Shown here piece after piece: positions 34,746 through 46,479 of a DNA stretch of 64,000 nucleotides. The notes under the pieces were generated by a model that was given only the letters and a program-made list of their open reading frames with translations, was not told the origin of the DNA and searched no databases. Source of the DNA: Cryptomeria japonica (taxonomy: Eukaryota > Streptophyta > Pinopsida > Cupressales > Cupressaceae); contig NC_081407.1 of the NCBI RefSeq assembly GCF_030272615.1, forward strand, positions 97,385,897 to 97,449,896, written 5' to 3'. Made by a program: the position numbers and the translations under genes. The stretch's first letter is position 1. Each line of letters begins with the position of its first letter.

Positions 34746-35300
34746 ACTACGCCAGCTAAACCCGTGGAGAATTCAACATTTTTTATTTTTTTCTTCTTTT
34801 TTCAAAAAGTGAATTTCGACCCCCCAACCCTAATTCGACCATTGAAAACAACATAAAGTTAAAGTTAAAACCTATTTCATTTATGCTCAACAAAATGAAA
34901 AACAAAAAACATTTTGTTCCATTGCTGATATTTCTTTTTTACTTGCCATTACACAGAGAGTTGAAGATTTATCATTATGCTTGAAGCTGGTTCTTGTGCA
35001 ATTCCTATGTATTTGCAAGCATTGATTTCTTGTCAAAGACGATGTAAAGGAAGATTTCAATGAAATAAATAGGTTTTTTGTTGGTTTTTGTTTTTGTTTT
35101 TCTAATTTTCCCTTACATTGTTTTTTACAAATTGAAATGAACTCTATAGTTTTGTTTTGTTTTTTCATTTTGGTTTGTGGCTTTGTGCCTATCGATGTTG
35201 CTTATAGAATTACTTGTGTTGGGTATTAAAAAGGCAAGTGCTTCTAGCTCTAGGAGCCAACCCCACTTTAAAACGAACCCACACTCTCCCCTTCGAAGAT

Positions 35301-36721
35301 ATGTGGAAATGGTACAACAACTTACAAGTGGAGGTTTCACTTGGATTTGTCCTCATTACAAAGCACAATATAACAGCTCATATAGTCAAGTGAAAGCACA
35401 TTTGTGCTTTATCCCTCAACAAGGCATCAAATTTTGTCCATGCAAGCCAAAATGTAAAAGCCTTCTTGCAGAAGAACAAATATTGGCATATATTGAAGAG
35501 TAATCAAAAACAAACCAAGCAACAAGGAAAATAGCTATAGGTGCTCACACTTTGCTAAAGACTAAGAAAGAATCAAATCCCTCTCCATCACCTTCCAATC
35601 TTGAACCTACATAGGGCCATCCATTCTCTCCAGTACTAGAAGAACAAATTGTGACACATAAGAGACCAAAGAGACCATTGGAAGCAGCACTTTACAATGA
35701 GGGTAGAGAGATTGCCGACCAAGACATAGCTAGATGTATCTATGCTAATGGATTGGCATTTAATGTTGTTCACTCACTTTATTGGCAAAAAATGGTGAGA
35801 TCAATTAACGAGGGTCCAAGGGGGTTCCAGGACCCGAGTTATGAGAAGGTGCATACTACCTTATTGGACAAAGAAGTGAAACATGTATTGAACTCCTTGA
35901 AGCCCATCAAGGATTCATTGGTCGAAACAGGGGTGTCCATCATATCTAATGCAGGAAAGATGCAACAAATCACCCGTTGATCAATGCTATTAAAGTGTCC
36001 CCTAAAGGGGCAATGTTTTTAAAAGCACTGTATTGTGAAGAGCAAGCGAAGGATGGTCCATTTATTGCTAACATTATTTGCCAAGCCATTGAGAAAGATG
36101 GCCTTTGAAATGTTGTTCAAGTTATAACAGACAATGCCAAAAATTATAGGGTTGTTGGGTTATTGGTTGACAAGCATTATTCACACATTTTTTGGACACC
36201 CTGTGCTGTCCACTCACCCTACCTAATGCTGCAAAAAATTGGCAACAAAGTTGAATGGATCAAACAGGTGTATGTTGATGCCAATGAGATCCAAATGTTC
36301 ATCACCAACCACCATATATCACAAGGCGTATTTAGACAATTCTCGAGATTGGAGCTGTTGAAGGTAAGCTAAATAATCAATATGTTTTACTTTAGTAAAC
36401 TTTTTAATTTAATTTCAATTTTAAATTTTTATTATTTTGATTTTGAAATAGGTTTGTGAGACTCATTTTGCCTCCAACACAATTGTGTTGAGACAACTTG
36501 TTAAGGTTTGTGAGGCACTATCGAGCATTGTAATCATCCCTAATTGGAGCATATGGAGGCAATCTTTCACCACAAGGGCAACAAACATTAGGAAAATGAT
36601 ACAAGATGACATTTGGTGACATCATGCTGAGTACCTCCTGAGTTTCCCTAAGCCTATATTGAGCATGATCTGTTATACTGACATAGATAGGCCTTGTTCA
36701 AGTGAGGTATAAGATAGCATT
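35301..36721 (+). pseudogene. hAT-family transposase, 5' part, split by a gypsy insertion
   Basis: It starts around ATG 35301 or 35309 with a BED-like finger (GGFTWICPHYKAQYNSSYSQ, then KAHL), in which the second cysteine position is H. Then come DIARCIYANGLAFNVVHSLY, FQDPSYEKVHTTLLDKEVKH and LKPIKDSLVETGVSIISNAG, which are typical of plant hAT (DUF659-type) transposases. TDNAKN and HIFWTPCAVHSPYLMLQKIG carry the catalytic-region pattern. An 88-bp GT-AG intron (36364-36451) follows ELLK; the next exon reads VCETHFASNTIVLRQLVKV. Stops and shifts occur at 35500, 35610, 35978 and beyond. The frame is cut at 36721 by the 10-kb gypsy element and resumes at 46763. Confidence 0.88.
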
Positions 36722-36999
36722 TGTTTACCTCACTGGGTAAACAGGAAGAATACAAAAACTGAACAGCAATGCACAATGCAAATACCAAAGAAGTACCAGA
36801 ATAAGCTTTCCATTAATGTCAAGAGATGTTCATATTATATTCTGTCGTCAACATTACATGTCCTCCAACACCCGAAGGTGGTACAATATATGACAGCCGA
36901 AGGGGTGCAACACAACCGTCGCGACTCCAACTACCTACCCATCGGCTAACTGACTATCAATAATTAACATTACTAAACTATACATTTTTTCCGATAACA
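36722..36999 (-). repeat. 3' LTR of the 10-kb gypsy element
   Basis: 278 bp. On the minus strand it runs from TGTTATCGGAAAAAATG to CCAGTGAGGTAAACA. All four differences from the other LTR are A here against G there on the plus strand. Confidence 0.95.
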
Positions 37000-37016
37000 T
37001 CATCCCCCTCAAAAAA
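37000..37016 (-). other. Polypurine tract of the 10-kb gypsy element
   Basis: Minus strand TTGAGGGGGATGA ends at the 3' LTR start TGTTATCGG. Confidence 0.85.
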
Positions 37017-37078
37017 GAAGTCGTCTCCGACGACTAACAACAAAATGGAGACAATGCATATATACACCCAAAACAAAG

Positions 37079-39502
37079 TCAAGGAGGGGGCTGAGGAAGC
37101 GTCCCTGAAGTCGAAGGCTGGGATGCTGGTGTCTGGGCAGCCAGGCGGGCACGGAGGTCATAAACCTGCTGTGTGCGTGCTGCCACGTCCCGCTCCGCCA
37201 CCAACACCTTCTCCAAAGTCGTCTTCACCATATGCGCAGCTTCCAGCAACTCCTTCTCCTTGGTATCCGCGGACTCTGTCATACCGACCAACTGAGTCTG
37301 CAACAAACCCCGCTCTGCAGTGACAGCATCCAACTCCTACTGCACAAGGCTTCGCACACTCTGCTCTTCCGACAGGCGGATGTCAACCGCAACCTTCTCT
37401 GCACGGGCTGTCTCAAGTTGTGCTAACAACTGCGTCCTCTCGGCTGCCCAGGAAGCCTGCTGTCTGGCCTCGCGGACCGCGGACTCATGCTGCGTCTGCC
37501 GCAGTGCATAGTAGGCATCCCTGTAAACCTGCTCAAACTGTCGGACGAGAGTAGTCACCCTGGCCTCCACGACGGGCTGAGGCACACTCCAAGCCTCAAG
37601 CATTGCATCTGTCTGAATAGCTGGCCACCCCTGTGACTCAAAGCATGCAGCAAAAGCTGTCGAACAGCCTACCCGCATAAACTGGAGGACCTGCTCTAAT
37701 TCCTCCACAACCTGCTGCAAAGCCCGTGTCTGAGCCGTTGCCACCACTCGCCGACCCCTCGTCACCATATCCTCAATGTCCTCCCCATCCTGCCCCTGGA
37801 TAGCAGGGACGACTTCTCCTATCTCATGCCCTACTGCTGGTACCGGTGTCTCGCCCGATGAATCCTCCAAGTCTACCACCTTCGTCAGAGGCTCTCGCCG
37901 GGGTGAGAATACAGCAGCTCCTACTGGTGGCATCATCGTCATCTGAAATCGCCGGGTCAGCCAACTCCCCATAGCCTCCACCGATGGATCCGTACTGAAC
38001 ACCTCCGGGCCTCTCTCCACCTCTAAAATGTGTCTCTCCAGGGGCTCCTCCAATAAAGAGGCAGACACAGTCACTACTGCCTCGGATCCCACAACGTCCA
38101 ATCGCACCTGAGGCTCTGCGTCGACCCCCTCCCTGTGCTCCTCCTCTGCCACTACCTGCTGCGGTGATCCACACGACTCCACCATGCCTTCTGTACGTGC
38201 CTCTATGGCCGGAGGCGGTCCTGCAGGTGGCGCACTAGCCTGCGGAGGTGGTACGATGGAAGGTGATGCCACCTGCTGCATGGGTCCAAGTGCAACGGGC
38301 GTGCGGCCCTCCCCAAAAGCTGGAATCGACATGCCTCCCACTCCCGCAGATGACCTCACAAGTGTGCCAAGTGGTAGTGAGGGTGGCGCAAACAAGACTC
38401 GCTCCCCCGCGGGCTCCATCCTCTCCTCTTCTGTCGCCCTACTGCTACTATCCTCCGCCGAATCCTCTTCCTCCGAAGCCTCTTCGCTGCTGGAAGTCTC
38501 TCTTCCACTATCAGGTTCGGCCGAGGGGGTCTCTACTATCCTTTTCCGTTTCGCGGAAGAATGACCAATGTCAAGGTGTCTCCAATGCATGATAGGAGGC
38601 TCACCGTCTGCCAATGGTTTCTGCGGCTGTATCTCCAATTCTGCCTCCGGTACTACTTCTCGCGTGGCCTCCAGAAACAATCCGATGGCATAGTGGGGCA
38701 TGTAAAACGTGCGATGCTCCATCATCAAGAACTCGCACATCCGCTCTGATAACAATGTAGCCCAATCATACACAACGCCATTCAGAAGTCCATTCATCAA
38801 TATGATCTGTGGGAGAGCGATGTCCGATGCCCTACCAAACCCCGTCAACCTGCTCTTGATGACGTCCATTATGCACCGCCAATGGCCCTCTGCAACAAAA
38901 GACCTACGCATCCCACGGTTTTTCGTGGCATCAACAATGCTCTCCAAGTCTGCTGTGGTCAAGTCTCGGGATACTCGTTTAATCCAATATTCTTTTTCCT
39001 CCCGTGTCATCTTCTTAGCTTTCAATTCCACTTTCTTGCCATGTACTCCTGGAATGCCAAACACTCTCGTAAAATCTGCCGGTTTGAAGGATACCGTGAT
39101 ATCCTTCCCAAGGTACTCAAAAGTACTAGTCCGTGAATGGCTATCAAAGGTATCAACCATGAATCGTAATGCTCCCTCATACTCACGGATAGCAAACACA
39201 GGCATTCGGATGGCCCACTCCACTCCTGCTTTCCGAAGGCTCTTCTTCACCAAATCATCATCTGGTGTATCCTGCCACCACTTCCTGCATTCGGACCCAT
39301 TCAATCCCTCAAAGGTGATATGCTGTGGGGTCAATGTGTTCTTCCCTCGTGCTGCATGTTGCTGTGGTGCCTTTCTCTTCTGCCTGGCGTGCATTGTGTT
39401 ACCGGCTATGCGAACACCCGAAGGAAGAACTCGCGTATCCTTATTCCTATGGCTGCTATCCTGCAACTGTTTTTTCCAATTTCTTTTACCTGCTGACTCC
39501 AT
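37079..39502 (-). pseudogene. Extra 808-codon frame downstream of pol (helical domain plus coiled coil)
   Basis: The frame is open from 39502 to a single TAG at 37337-37339 and continues in phase to 37079. Residues 1-60 are basic. Residues about 65-285 form the globular part, with FKPADFTRVFGIPGVHG (140-156) and DWATLLSERMCEFLMMEHRT followed by FYMPHYAIGLFLEA (246-279). This pattern matches O1's INWARIINDNLDDQLRNL...RTFYMSSYLIYYLAR, so the two are distant relatives. Residues 330-365 are S/E-rich and acidic; 390-590 are P/G/V-rich; 590-808 are strongly helical with coiled-coil character (QQVVEELEQVLQF, AERTQLLAQLETARAEK). No transmembrane segment is evident, so it does not look like an envelope-type protein. 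Its place between pol and PPT suggests expression by subgenomic or spliced RNA. Function is unknown; it may be an accessory protein captured from, or shared with, a plant transposon family. Confidence 0.82.
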
Positions 39503-40301
39503 TAACTTCTTCCTGATACTTACTTCTTGGTTTTGCCGATGCGAAAAAACCCCTTCGGTACAGGCCTAACTACCTCCTGGCAGCTGGGACCGTGCGGTGG
39601 CAAGACTTGAACTCCTTCACGACTCAAGCTTCGAACCAATACACTCCCGGCCAATGGTATACAACCATGCAGCCACTGCAATTGCTCACGCCCAACAAAT
39701 TTGTTCAGCCGGTATCCACCACTTCGGCTATCCTTGGGTTGTGTACGCGGTGTGGTGACCCTGCTTTGACCGCATGGTGAAAATGCCTCGTCCGCACGAT
39801 GCAATGAAAACTCGTTTTATGCTGGCACACCTCCATTTTTACTTGCGGGTTCTCCTCTGTGAATAAACCCCTTCGACTACGTGTTTTCACGGTGTTTTCT
39901 TTTTATCCCTCGCGCTGCTTGGCGTTTTGTTCCTTCGGCAATGTTCCCTTCCTTCGGTTTGCGCAGCGTTTTTATTTTTCTTTTTCGGCCTTCGGTGGTG
40001 TTCCTTCCTTGGCGTCGCGTGGTATTTCCTTTCCCTGCGGTAGTGTCTCCTTCGTGCGATGTGCGGCATGGCGTTTTATCTCCTTTTAAGCGGCCTTCGG
40101 TGGTGTGGCGTTTTACCTTTCCGCGGGCTTCAGTGGCTTCCACCGCACGGTGGTCCCACCGTCGGTGGTTCCACCTCATGGTGGTCCCACCCATCGGTGG
40201 TGCCACCTGCGGTGTCCACCGTATGGTGGCCATTTTTTTTTTATTTATTTTTTTTATATATATTTTTTTCAATTTTCTTTTATATACATTTTTCGAATTT
40301 T
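39503..40301 (-). other. Spacer between pol and the extra frame, with palindromic CCACCG/CGGTGG repeats
   Basis: No coding homology. At 40138-40230 about eight alternating CCACC(G) and (C)GGTGG blocks recur every 18-22 bp and can form several small hairpins. A T-rich tract follows (40229-40300). CCTTCGG and GGCGTTTT phrases recur at 39900-40110. Open frames on both strands here are low-complexity shadows. Confidence 0.6.
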
Positions 40302-43300
40302 CTAATTTTTAGCCGCGGCTGTCTGACTGGGGGTTCCCGGTTCCCTCCGTTCGTGATAGACCTTCAGTTTCGACCCGTTGACTGCGTCTGATATCTCCTT
40401 CCCGTCTAGCGTCCATAATTTTATCGCCCCGTTCGTGTTGACCTCACGTATCCGGAAGGGCCCTAACCATCGGACTTTGAATTTCCCCGGTTTAATTTCG
40501 TTTTGTCCATTATATTTCAAGACTAACTGCCTCGGGGTGAACCTCGCCCGCCGAATGTGTTGGTCGTGCCAATGTTTCCTTCGTTGCTGGGCCACGTCTG
40601 TCACCCATTGTGCCATCAGCCTTCGTTCATCGAGTTTGTTTAGGGCATACATGCACTCCCTCAGGCTCTCCATATCGCCAAGTTTATTCTCAACAGCAAT
40701 TCGGAGACTTGGCACCATGAACTCCATCGGTACTACCGCTTCCTGTCCGTACATTAATTGGAATGGTGTCTGGCCCGTCGTTACTTTGTAGGTGGTGCAG
40801 TATGCCCATAACACCGACGGTAGTCGCTCCTCCCAATCTTCCTTTTCTACCCCGCACGACTTATAGATGACGTAAACCAGAATCTTGTTGGTCGCCTCCG
40901 CTTGACCATTGGCCCTCGGATAATACGGACTGGACAAGGAGTGAAAAATTTTGAATTCTGTCGTAAGGAGTCTCACCACATGGTTCACAAAATGGCCTCC
41001 TCTGTCACTGGTTATCTGAAGCGGAATTCCATATCTCGTGATAATTTGTTCATAAATAAATCTGGCTGTACTCACGACGGTGTTATCAGGTAGGGCTCGT
41101 GCTTCAACCCATTTTGTCAAGTATTCCGTAGCTACCACGATGTATGTACATCGCCGCGGTCTGCTGACTTTTAAAGGCCCCACAAAATCAAGCCCCCAAC
41201 GTTCGAATAACTCCTGTGCCGCTGAAGGGTTTAATGGCATGAAGTCTCGTTTTAGTGGTTTTCCAGCCCTCTGGCATGTATCACAGCTTCCGACCCATTC
41301 TCTGGTGTCGCTGTGTAGCGTCGGCCACCATAGTTCGGCTAACAGTACTTTCCTGGCCGTCGTGTCCGGCCCCATATGACCTCCTGCGGGTCCTTCGTGT
41401 GCTTCCTTCAAAATCCCCGGTATCTCTTCCTCCATCACGCATCGGCGGAGTACTTGATCTGTCCCCATTTTGTAAAGGAGTCCATTGATCAGTTGGAACG
41501 TTCGGCTCCTCAGAACCAGTTTGCGTCGTTCCCCTGGTGGCATGTCCCGAGGGAACTGGGAAGTCGATAGGTACTCGCCAATACGAGTGTACCAAGATGG
41601 TAAAACCGCAATCCGGAATAAGTGCGCATCGGGGAAATCATCATTCACCCCCTCCGCTCGTTCTCCCGACTTGATTCGTGACAGTTGGTCAGCGATCACA
41701 TGGCTCTTCCCTGGCCATACTATAATGTTGAATGTGAATTCTTGCAATAATAACAGCCACCGACTCACCCGTCCTTGAATACTAGGTTTATTCACCAAGT
41801 ACATCAAAGCTTGGTGGTCTACATAAAAGGTGAAGGGTGTCGCCAACAAATAATGTCGGAACTTTTGTACTGCGTAAACCATGCCGAGCGCTTCCCGTTC
41901 AGTTGTACTGTAATTCTTCTCAGCTTTCGAGAGTAGTCTACTGGCGAAGTAGACCGGGTGATCCAACCCATGATCCCCAACTTGTGCTAGTGTTGCACCT
42001 ATTGCATAGTTGGAGGCGTCGACGTGCACATGAAATTCTCTGTCCCAGTTTGGGTAGGCCAATATTGGTGCCGCCAACAGTCGTGATTTCAATTCCTCGA
42101 AGGATTCCGACTGCGCTGTTCCCCATACGTACGGTTCCCCTTTTCTTGTGAGGTTATCCAGGGGGTAAGATATCTGGGAGAAATTTTTTATAAACCTTCG
42201 GTAATATCCGATGTGTCCCAAAAAAGATTTTACCCCTGAGACATCCTGTGGGGGGTTCCATCTCCACAATCACCCGAACTTTATCCGGGTCTGTTTAAGT
42301 CCCGCTTTACACACTATGTGTCCGAGTAGTCTACCCTGAGGTACCATGAATCTGCATTTCTTAGGGTTCAGTGCGAGTCGTGCCCTCCGGCACCTGTCCA
42401 TACATTCTCCGAGTGCCTTCAGATGCGTCTCCTCCCCACTGTAGATGGACCAATCATCTAGGAACGCCTTGAAGTTACCCACGGACATCTTATCAAAAAT
42501 GTGGAGAATTATTCGTTGGAACGTTGCCGGAGCATTGCAGAGACCGAAGGGCATCCGATTGTAAGCATATACTCCGTCCTCCACCACAAATGTCGTCTTC
42601 AGCGTATCTTCCTCCGCTATTGATATCTGATTATAGCCGGAAAATCCATCCATAAATGAATAGATTTCATGGCCGGCCACCTCTTCAAGAATAGAGTCCG
42701 TGAACAGTATGGGAAATGGATCTTTGATGGTAACTGCATTGAGTCGCCGGAAGTCGACACAAATCCGGATCTCGTTACCATCCTTTTTGAGAGATATTAC
42801 GATGGGGGATACCCATTCGCTATTCTGCACCCTAAAGATAATCTTGGCCTCCAGCATTCGTTCAATCTCTTTTTGTACTTTTGCAGCATAGTTTTTATTC
42901 ATCCTGTACGGTCGCTGCCGTACTGGTACTGCGCCTCGTACCAACAGAATATGATGAACACATAACTCCGGTGGGACTCCCTTCAAATCCTTATAAGTCC
43001 ACGCGAATACATCTTTGTACTCGGTGAAAATCTTGAATGCGGCCGTTTTCAGCACTGGGTTCCAGTCATCTCCTACCAGAATGATTTTCTTATCCGTCTC
43101 CGTACCTAGATTCAAAGGTTTCACCGTCGGTTCTTCATACTTCATGGCCTCCTTGTTTCTAAATTGATGTGCGGGTATGGTGTCCATTGTAGCTTCTCCT
43201 TCCTTATACTCCCCGTATTCTGGAGGATATTGATCTGGCTCCTCTCCTTCTCCTTCGACGCTTAATACGTTACAGGAGGGTGAGAACATCTCATAGTCCT

Positions 43301-43676
43301 CCTGCTGCCAATGGAACAATCCGTTTAGTGAATCTGTGTCATCCTCCGAACAACAACCTCCGATTTTTAATATGCCTTCGGCATCTGGGTCCATCCCCTC
43401 TCTCCCTTCGTCTTGTGGGTCATTTTCCCTCTCGGATTCAGATCCTGAGGAAGAGGCAAGTTCCTCGCTCACCAACTGCGTCCGGAGATCAATAGTGAAT
43501 TTCTTGCCTCCGCTCTCCATCGAGAGTGTATTTCGTTTCCAGTTGTGGTTTGCTTTCGCTGCCACCAACCATCCTCTTCCAAGTATGGCGTCATACCCTT
43601 TCTGTTTCAAAGGAATGACCACGAAGTCGAGTACAAAAGGTTGTGCACCCACAGTGACTTGTTGTGCCATCAACAT
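40302..43676 (-). pseudogene. pol: gypsy pol: protease C-terminal part, RT, RNase H, integrase
   Basis: Reading starts after a frameshift at 43676 with GYDAILGRGWLVAAKANHNW, the C-terminal part of a retroviral-type protease. RT has NEIRICVDFRRLNAVTIKDP, NRMPFGLCNAPATFQR and FLDD (NFKAFLDDWSIYSGEE). TGA at 42270-42272 splits the frame; it lies between two small compensating indels (about 42290 and 42253), since the intermediate frame reads DPDKVRVIVEMEPP. The second part continues GVKSFLGHIGYYRRFIKNFS and RNase H (HVHVDASNYAIGATLAQ). The integrase has HEGPAGGHMGPDTTARK...CDTCQRAGK as zinc finger, LDFVGPL, ITSDRGGHF and YYPRANGQAEATNK for the catalytic triad. The end (KPGKFKVRWLGPFRIREVNT, GSKLKVYHER) is the usual integrase tail without a chromodomain. 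Confidence 0.93.
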
Positions 43677-43716
43677 GCCAAGGGGTTTAATCCCGTGCTG
43701 GTCTGCACCTAGCAGA

Positions 43717-43956
43717 TTAAACGTAGGTGGCCACAGAGTGGGCTTTCCTAGCTTTTTCCATGTGTCCTCCGGAACCGCCGTCTACTATAGTATCCGTCAG
43801 GATGGTGCCCAGTATACCCATCTCCACCACGGCTGGGTGTCGGCCATTGTTGACGGTAAGTACAACTGGATTTGTTGCCGAGTTTCCTAGTATGGGAGCG
43901 TCCATGTCTCTCGGTTTGGGTTTATCAACCTTTGTGCCCAACAACACTGTCTCCAA
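43717..43956 (-). pseudogene. gypsy protease, N-terminal part
   Basis: The frame contains AVVEMGILGTILTDTIVDGG followed by SGGHMEKARKAHS. IVDGGSG is the aspartic protease active-site form common in non-chromoviral plant gypsy elements. It lies one frame off from both gag upstream and pol downstream, so two indels (about 43975 and 43700) separate pieces of a once continuous gag-pol frame. The upstream part VDKPKPRDMDAPILGNSATN fits a gag-protease linker. Confidence 0.8.
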
Positions 43957-45961
43957 TTGCGGTATGGTGTGTAGGATCTTCCAGTTTCACAGGTACCTCC
44001 ATTTGGAGCATCTGTCGTACAATGTTCCTCTCCGCGTCTGTGCAGTAGGGTCCAGATGACTCGTGTGTCTCTCCCCGTTGGGCTTTCATGGCCCTTTCTA
44101 TTTCCTCCCTTGCCTCCGTCATTCTCTGCTTCTCCGTGCAAGGATGGGGGTATCGGGCTTCCTTTGCCTGCCCTCGGGTAAGAGCAAGGATGGCTTCTTT
44201 ACCCCGTGTGTTGCCTTCGATATCAATCAGATTGGCCCCTACGCCAGACTTCGGACAATCGGCATCTTCATGGTCACCGGGGCCACACCACCGACATAGC
44301 TTTTGAGCGGTGTCATTGTTATTACACTCTCGTGCGTAATGACCCCATTGATTGCAAGCCCTACATTGAATCATCGGGCGTCCCTTCGCATCGTATTGGA
44401 CCCTGTTTCTGGTGGAATTATTATTATTCCCCCGTCCGCCTTGTCGGTTTCCTCGGTAGCCTCCGGAAGATGCATTATTGTTTGAATCCGATGTGGAGGG
44501 CTGCTCATGTGCAAAGAGCACTTGCTGGTTACGTGCCTTCAGATTGTATGGGCATTCCTTCGTAGAATGTCCCATGATCTGGCAGATGTCACAGAATGCC
44601 TTCTTGGGACAGGCACCCTTTGTGTGGCCGCTCTCCTTACAATCCGTGCACCACAGTTCATCATCCTTGCTTGTGGCCCCCTTCATTGTCTTAAACTCTT
44701 TTAACATCCGTTCCATATCCTTCTGAAGGGCCGTGACTTTCTTCTTCGGCTTCTCATCACTGCTAATCTCTTCTTCCGACGTATCATCTTCAGAGGATGA
44801 CGAAGATCTATTCTTCTTCTTTTTGGCCGTCTTATTTTCACTTTCCAAGTCCATGGCCCGGTTGTATGCATCATCGTAGGATGTCGGAGGCACAATTTTC
44901 ATCTTTCGTCATAGCTTAGGGTTCAGACCCTCGACAAACCACCACTTCTTTAAGCCATCAGCCGGTTGGCTTTCCATCTTTCCGACTAATTCCTTTAGCC
45001 GGCGGCCATATGCCCGTATGGTCTCCTTCTTTCCTTGCTTTGTTCCATAGATTTCCAAGACTATCTCATTATCATCTCGGAGAAGCCGAAATTCCTTCTC
45101 GAATGCTTTCTTCAATTCATCCCATGTAGTTACCCCGGTTTTATCCAAGTCTGAATACCAGTCAATAGCCACTCCTCTCAGTGTGGCGGGGAACTGTTTC
45201 ATCCATTCATCCTGGTCAGTCACCCCGTTGGCTATCCAGATGGTTTCGCAGGTACGGCAATGCCGTGCGGGATCATCTTTGCTATCCCCGTTGAATTTGG
45301 GCAACTTCTATTTGGTCGCCATTGATGGAAGTCGTCCACTTGGAGGTGGTTGTGGCCGCGTCTGCCCTCCGGCGCTGCTCCCTCCAATGCCGCTGATGTC
45401 TCTTGTGGTGGTGACCAAAGGTACGGTGTTCTGCCTTGTACCTACCGTGCGGTTAGCTTCCCTTTCGCCGTCACCCGTGCCCGGCTCCCTTCGGTGATCC
45501 TCCCTTTGTGGCGTGAGAGCGACTACCATGCGGTTAGCTCCCCCTTTGCCGTCACTCGTGCCCGGCTCCCTTCGGTGATCCTCCCTCTGTGGCGTGAGAG
45601 ATAAGTTTTTGAACCGATCTCGAGTCTCTTCAACTAGTTCTCTCCGTAACCTAGTTTCCTCCAGAAACTCTTCGAGGCTTCTCGCTCTACAGTAGTCTGG
45701 CGACGCGTAGAAATTCCCCTCGGCTTCTGCACCTTCCGTGAGACCTCCTTGGTTCCCTTCGGGCAACCCTTCGGCAGGTCGTCCTTCGGCAAGTTGCCTC
45801 AGCCTCCGTCTACGTTCTACACATTGTTCCAGAATCAAAGCCTTCTGCGCAGCCTCCCACTCGTCGGTTTCTAATTTCTTATTTCTGTCTTTATTCAATA
45901 AATTGGGCATTAATTGTGGTACAATTTCATGTTTCACAACACATAAACCAAAACACAACAC
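43925..45961 (-). pseudogene. gag: gypsy gag with four CCHC zinc knuckles
   Basis: One reading frame runs from 45961 to 43925, interrupted only by TAG 45308-45310 and TGA 44909-44911. Both sites fit single C-to-T changes (CAG, CGA). The N-terminal region has a tandem duplication of about 27 residues, each copy starting LTPQREDHRREPGT. The gag core is MPKFNGDSKDDPARHCRTCE and FPATLRGVAIDWYSDLDKTG (45304-44911). The nucleocapsid part holds four knuckles of form CX2CX4HX4C: CTDCKESGHTKGAC, CDICQIMGHSTKEC, CRACNQWGHYAREC and CRWCGPGDHEDADC, with an acidic SSSSSEDDTSEEEISSDEK stretch before them. Plant gypsy gags usually have one or two knuckles. The protein would build the particle and bind the RNA. 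Confidence 0.92.
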
Positions 45962-46464
45962 GTCTTTATTAATTCATTCTTTTGTATACAATCAACATAA
46001 TTCTTCTGCTTCTAACAGTGTTCTTTATTTCTCTCCCTTCACAATTTAAGGATTATTTGTCCTTCGTCGGTCTTCCCTACGTCCGTCATCCTGGCGCTCA
46101 TGAAATTCTCGTAAGATTTGTTGTCGTCGGTTCTCACGGTAGGTGTCTTCTCTGCGGTTTTGAAGAGCCAAAAATGCTTAAGCCAAAAGGTTAGGCAAAT
46201 TGCTCATTAACCAATTCACCGCCGGGCTTACACCAAGCCCGCTCCACACAGCATCCTCTGGAACAGCCTCGATGGTGGCTTCCCTCCGTACGTGTGTTTC
46301 GATGGCCGCTTGAAGGATGCAAGAGAAATCTTTTGTGAGTGCTCGTTCTCCTTCGAACAGTTCTTGGTGATCCTCGTCAGGTTTACTGCTCGTCCCCTCA
46401 AGCAATGGTTGTCCCATTATCCCTGTGCCATGTAGTATATTCCCGTCCCTCCCGAAATAATTTC

Positions 46465-46477
46465 GGCAACAGCGCCA
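46465..46477 (-). other. Primer binding site (TGGCGC type)
   Basis: Minus strand TGGCGCTGTTGCC starts two bases after the 5' LTR. It resembles the TGGCGCCGTTGCC site used by Athila-like plant elements; which tRNA primes it here is not certain. Confidence 0.75.
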
Positions 46478-46479
46478 AA

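Noticed and set aside
37079-39502. Envelope-like gene of the 10-kb gypsy element
   Set aside because: No signal peptide or transmembrane segment is visible. The domain pattern instead matches the helical and coiled-coil protein of O1 and O2.
38184-39569. Long plus-strand frames opposite the extra frame, up to 286 codons
   Set aside because: The minus-strand frame is far longer, has domain-like structure and is in phase with the element. The plus frames are GC-skew shadows.
39859-40391. Several overlapping frames between pol and the extra frame
   Set aside because: They overlap on both strands in low-complexity GC- and T-rich sequence with no recognisable motif.
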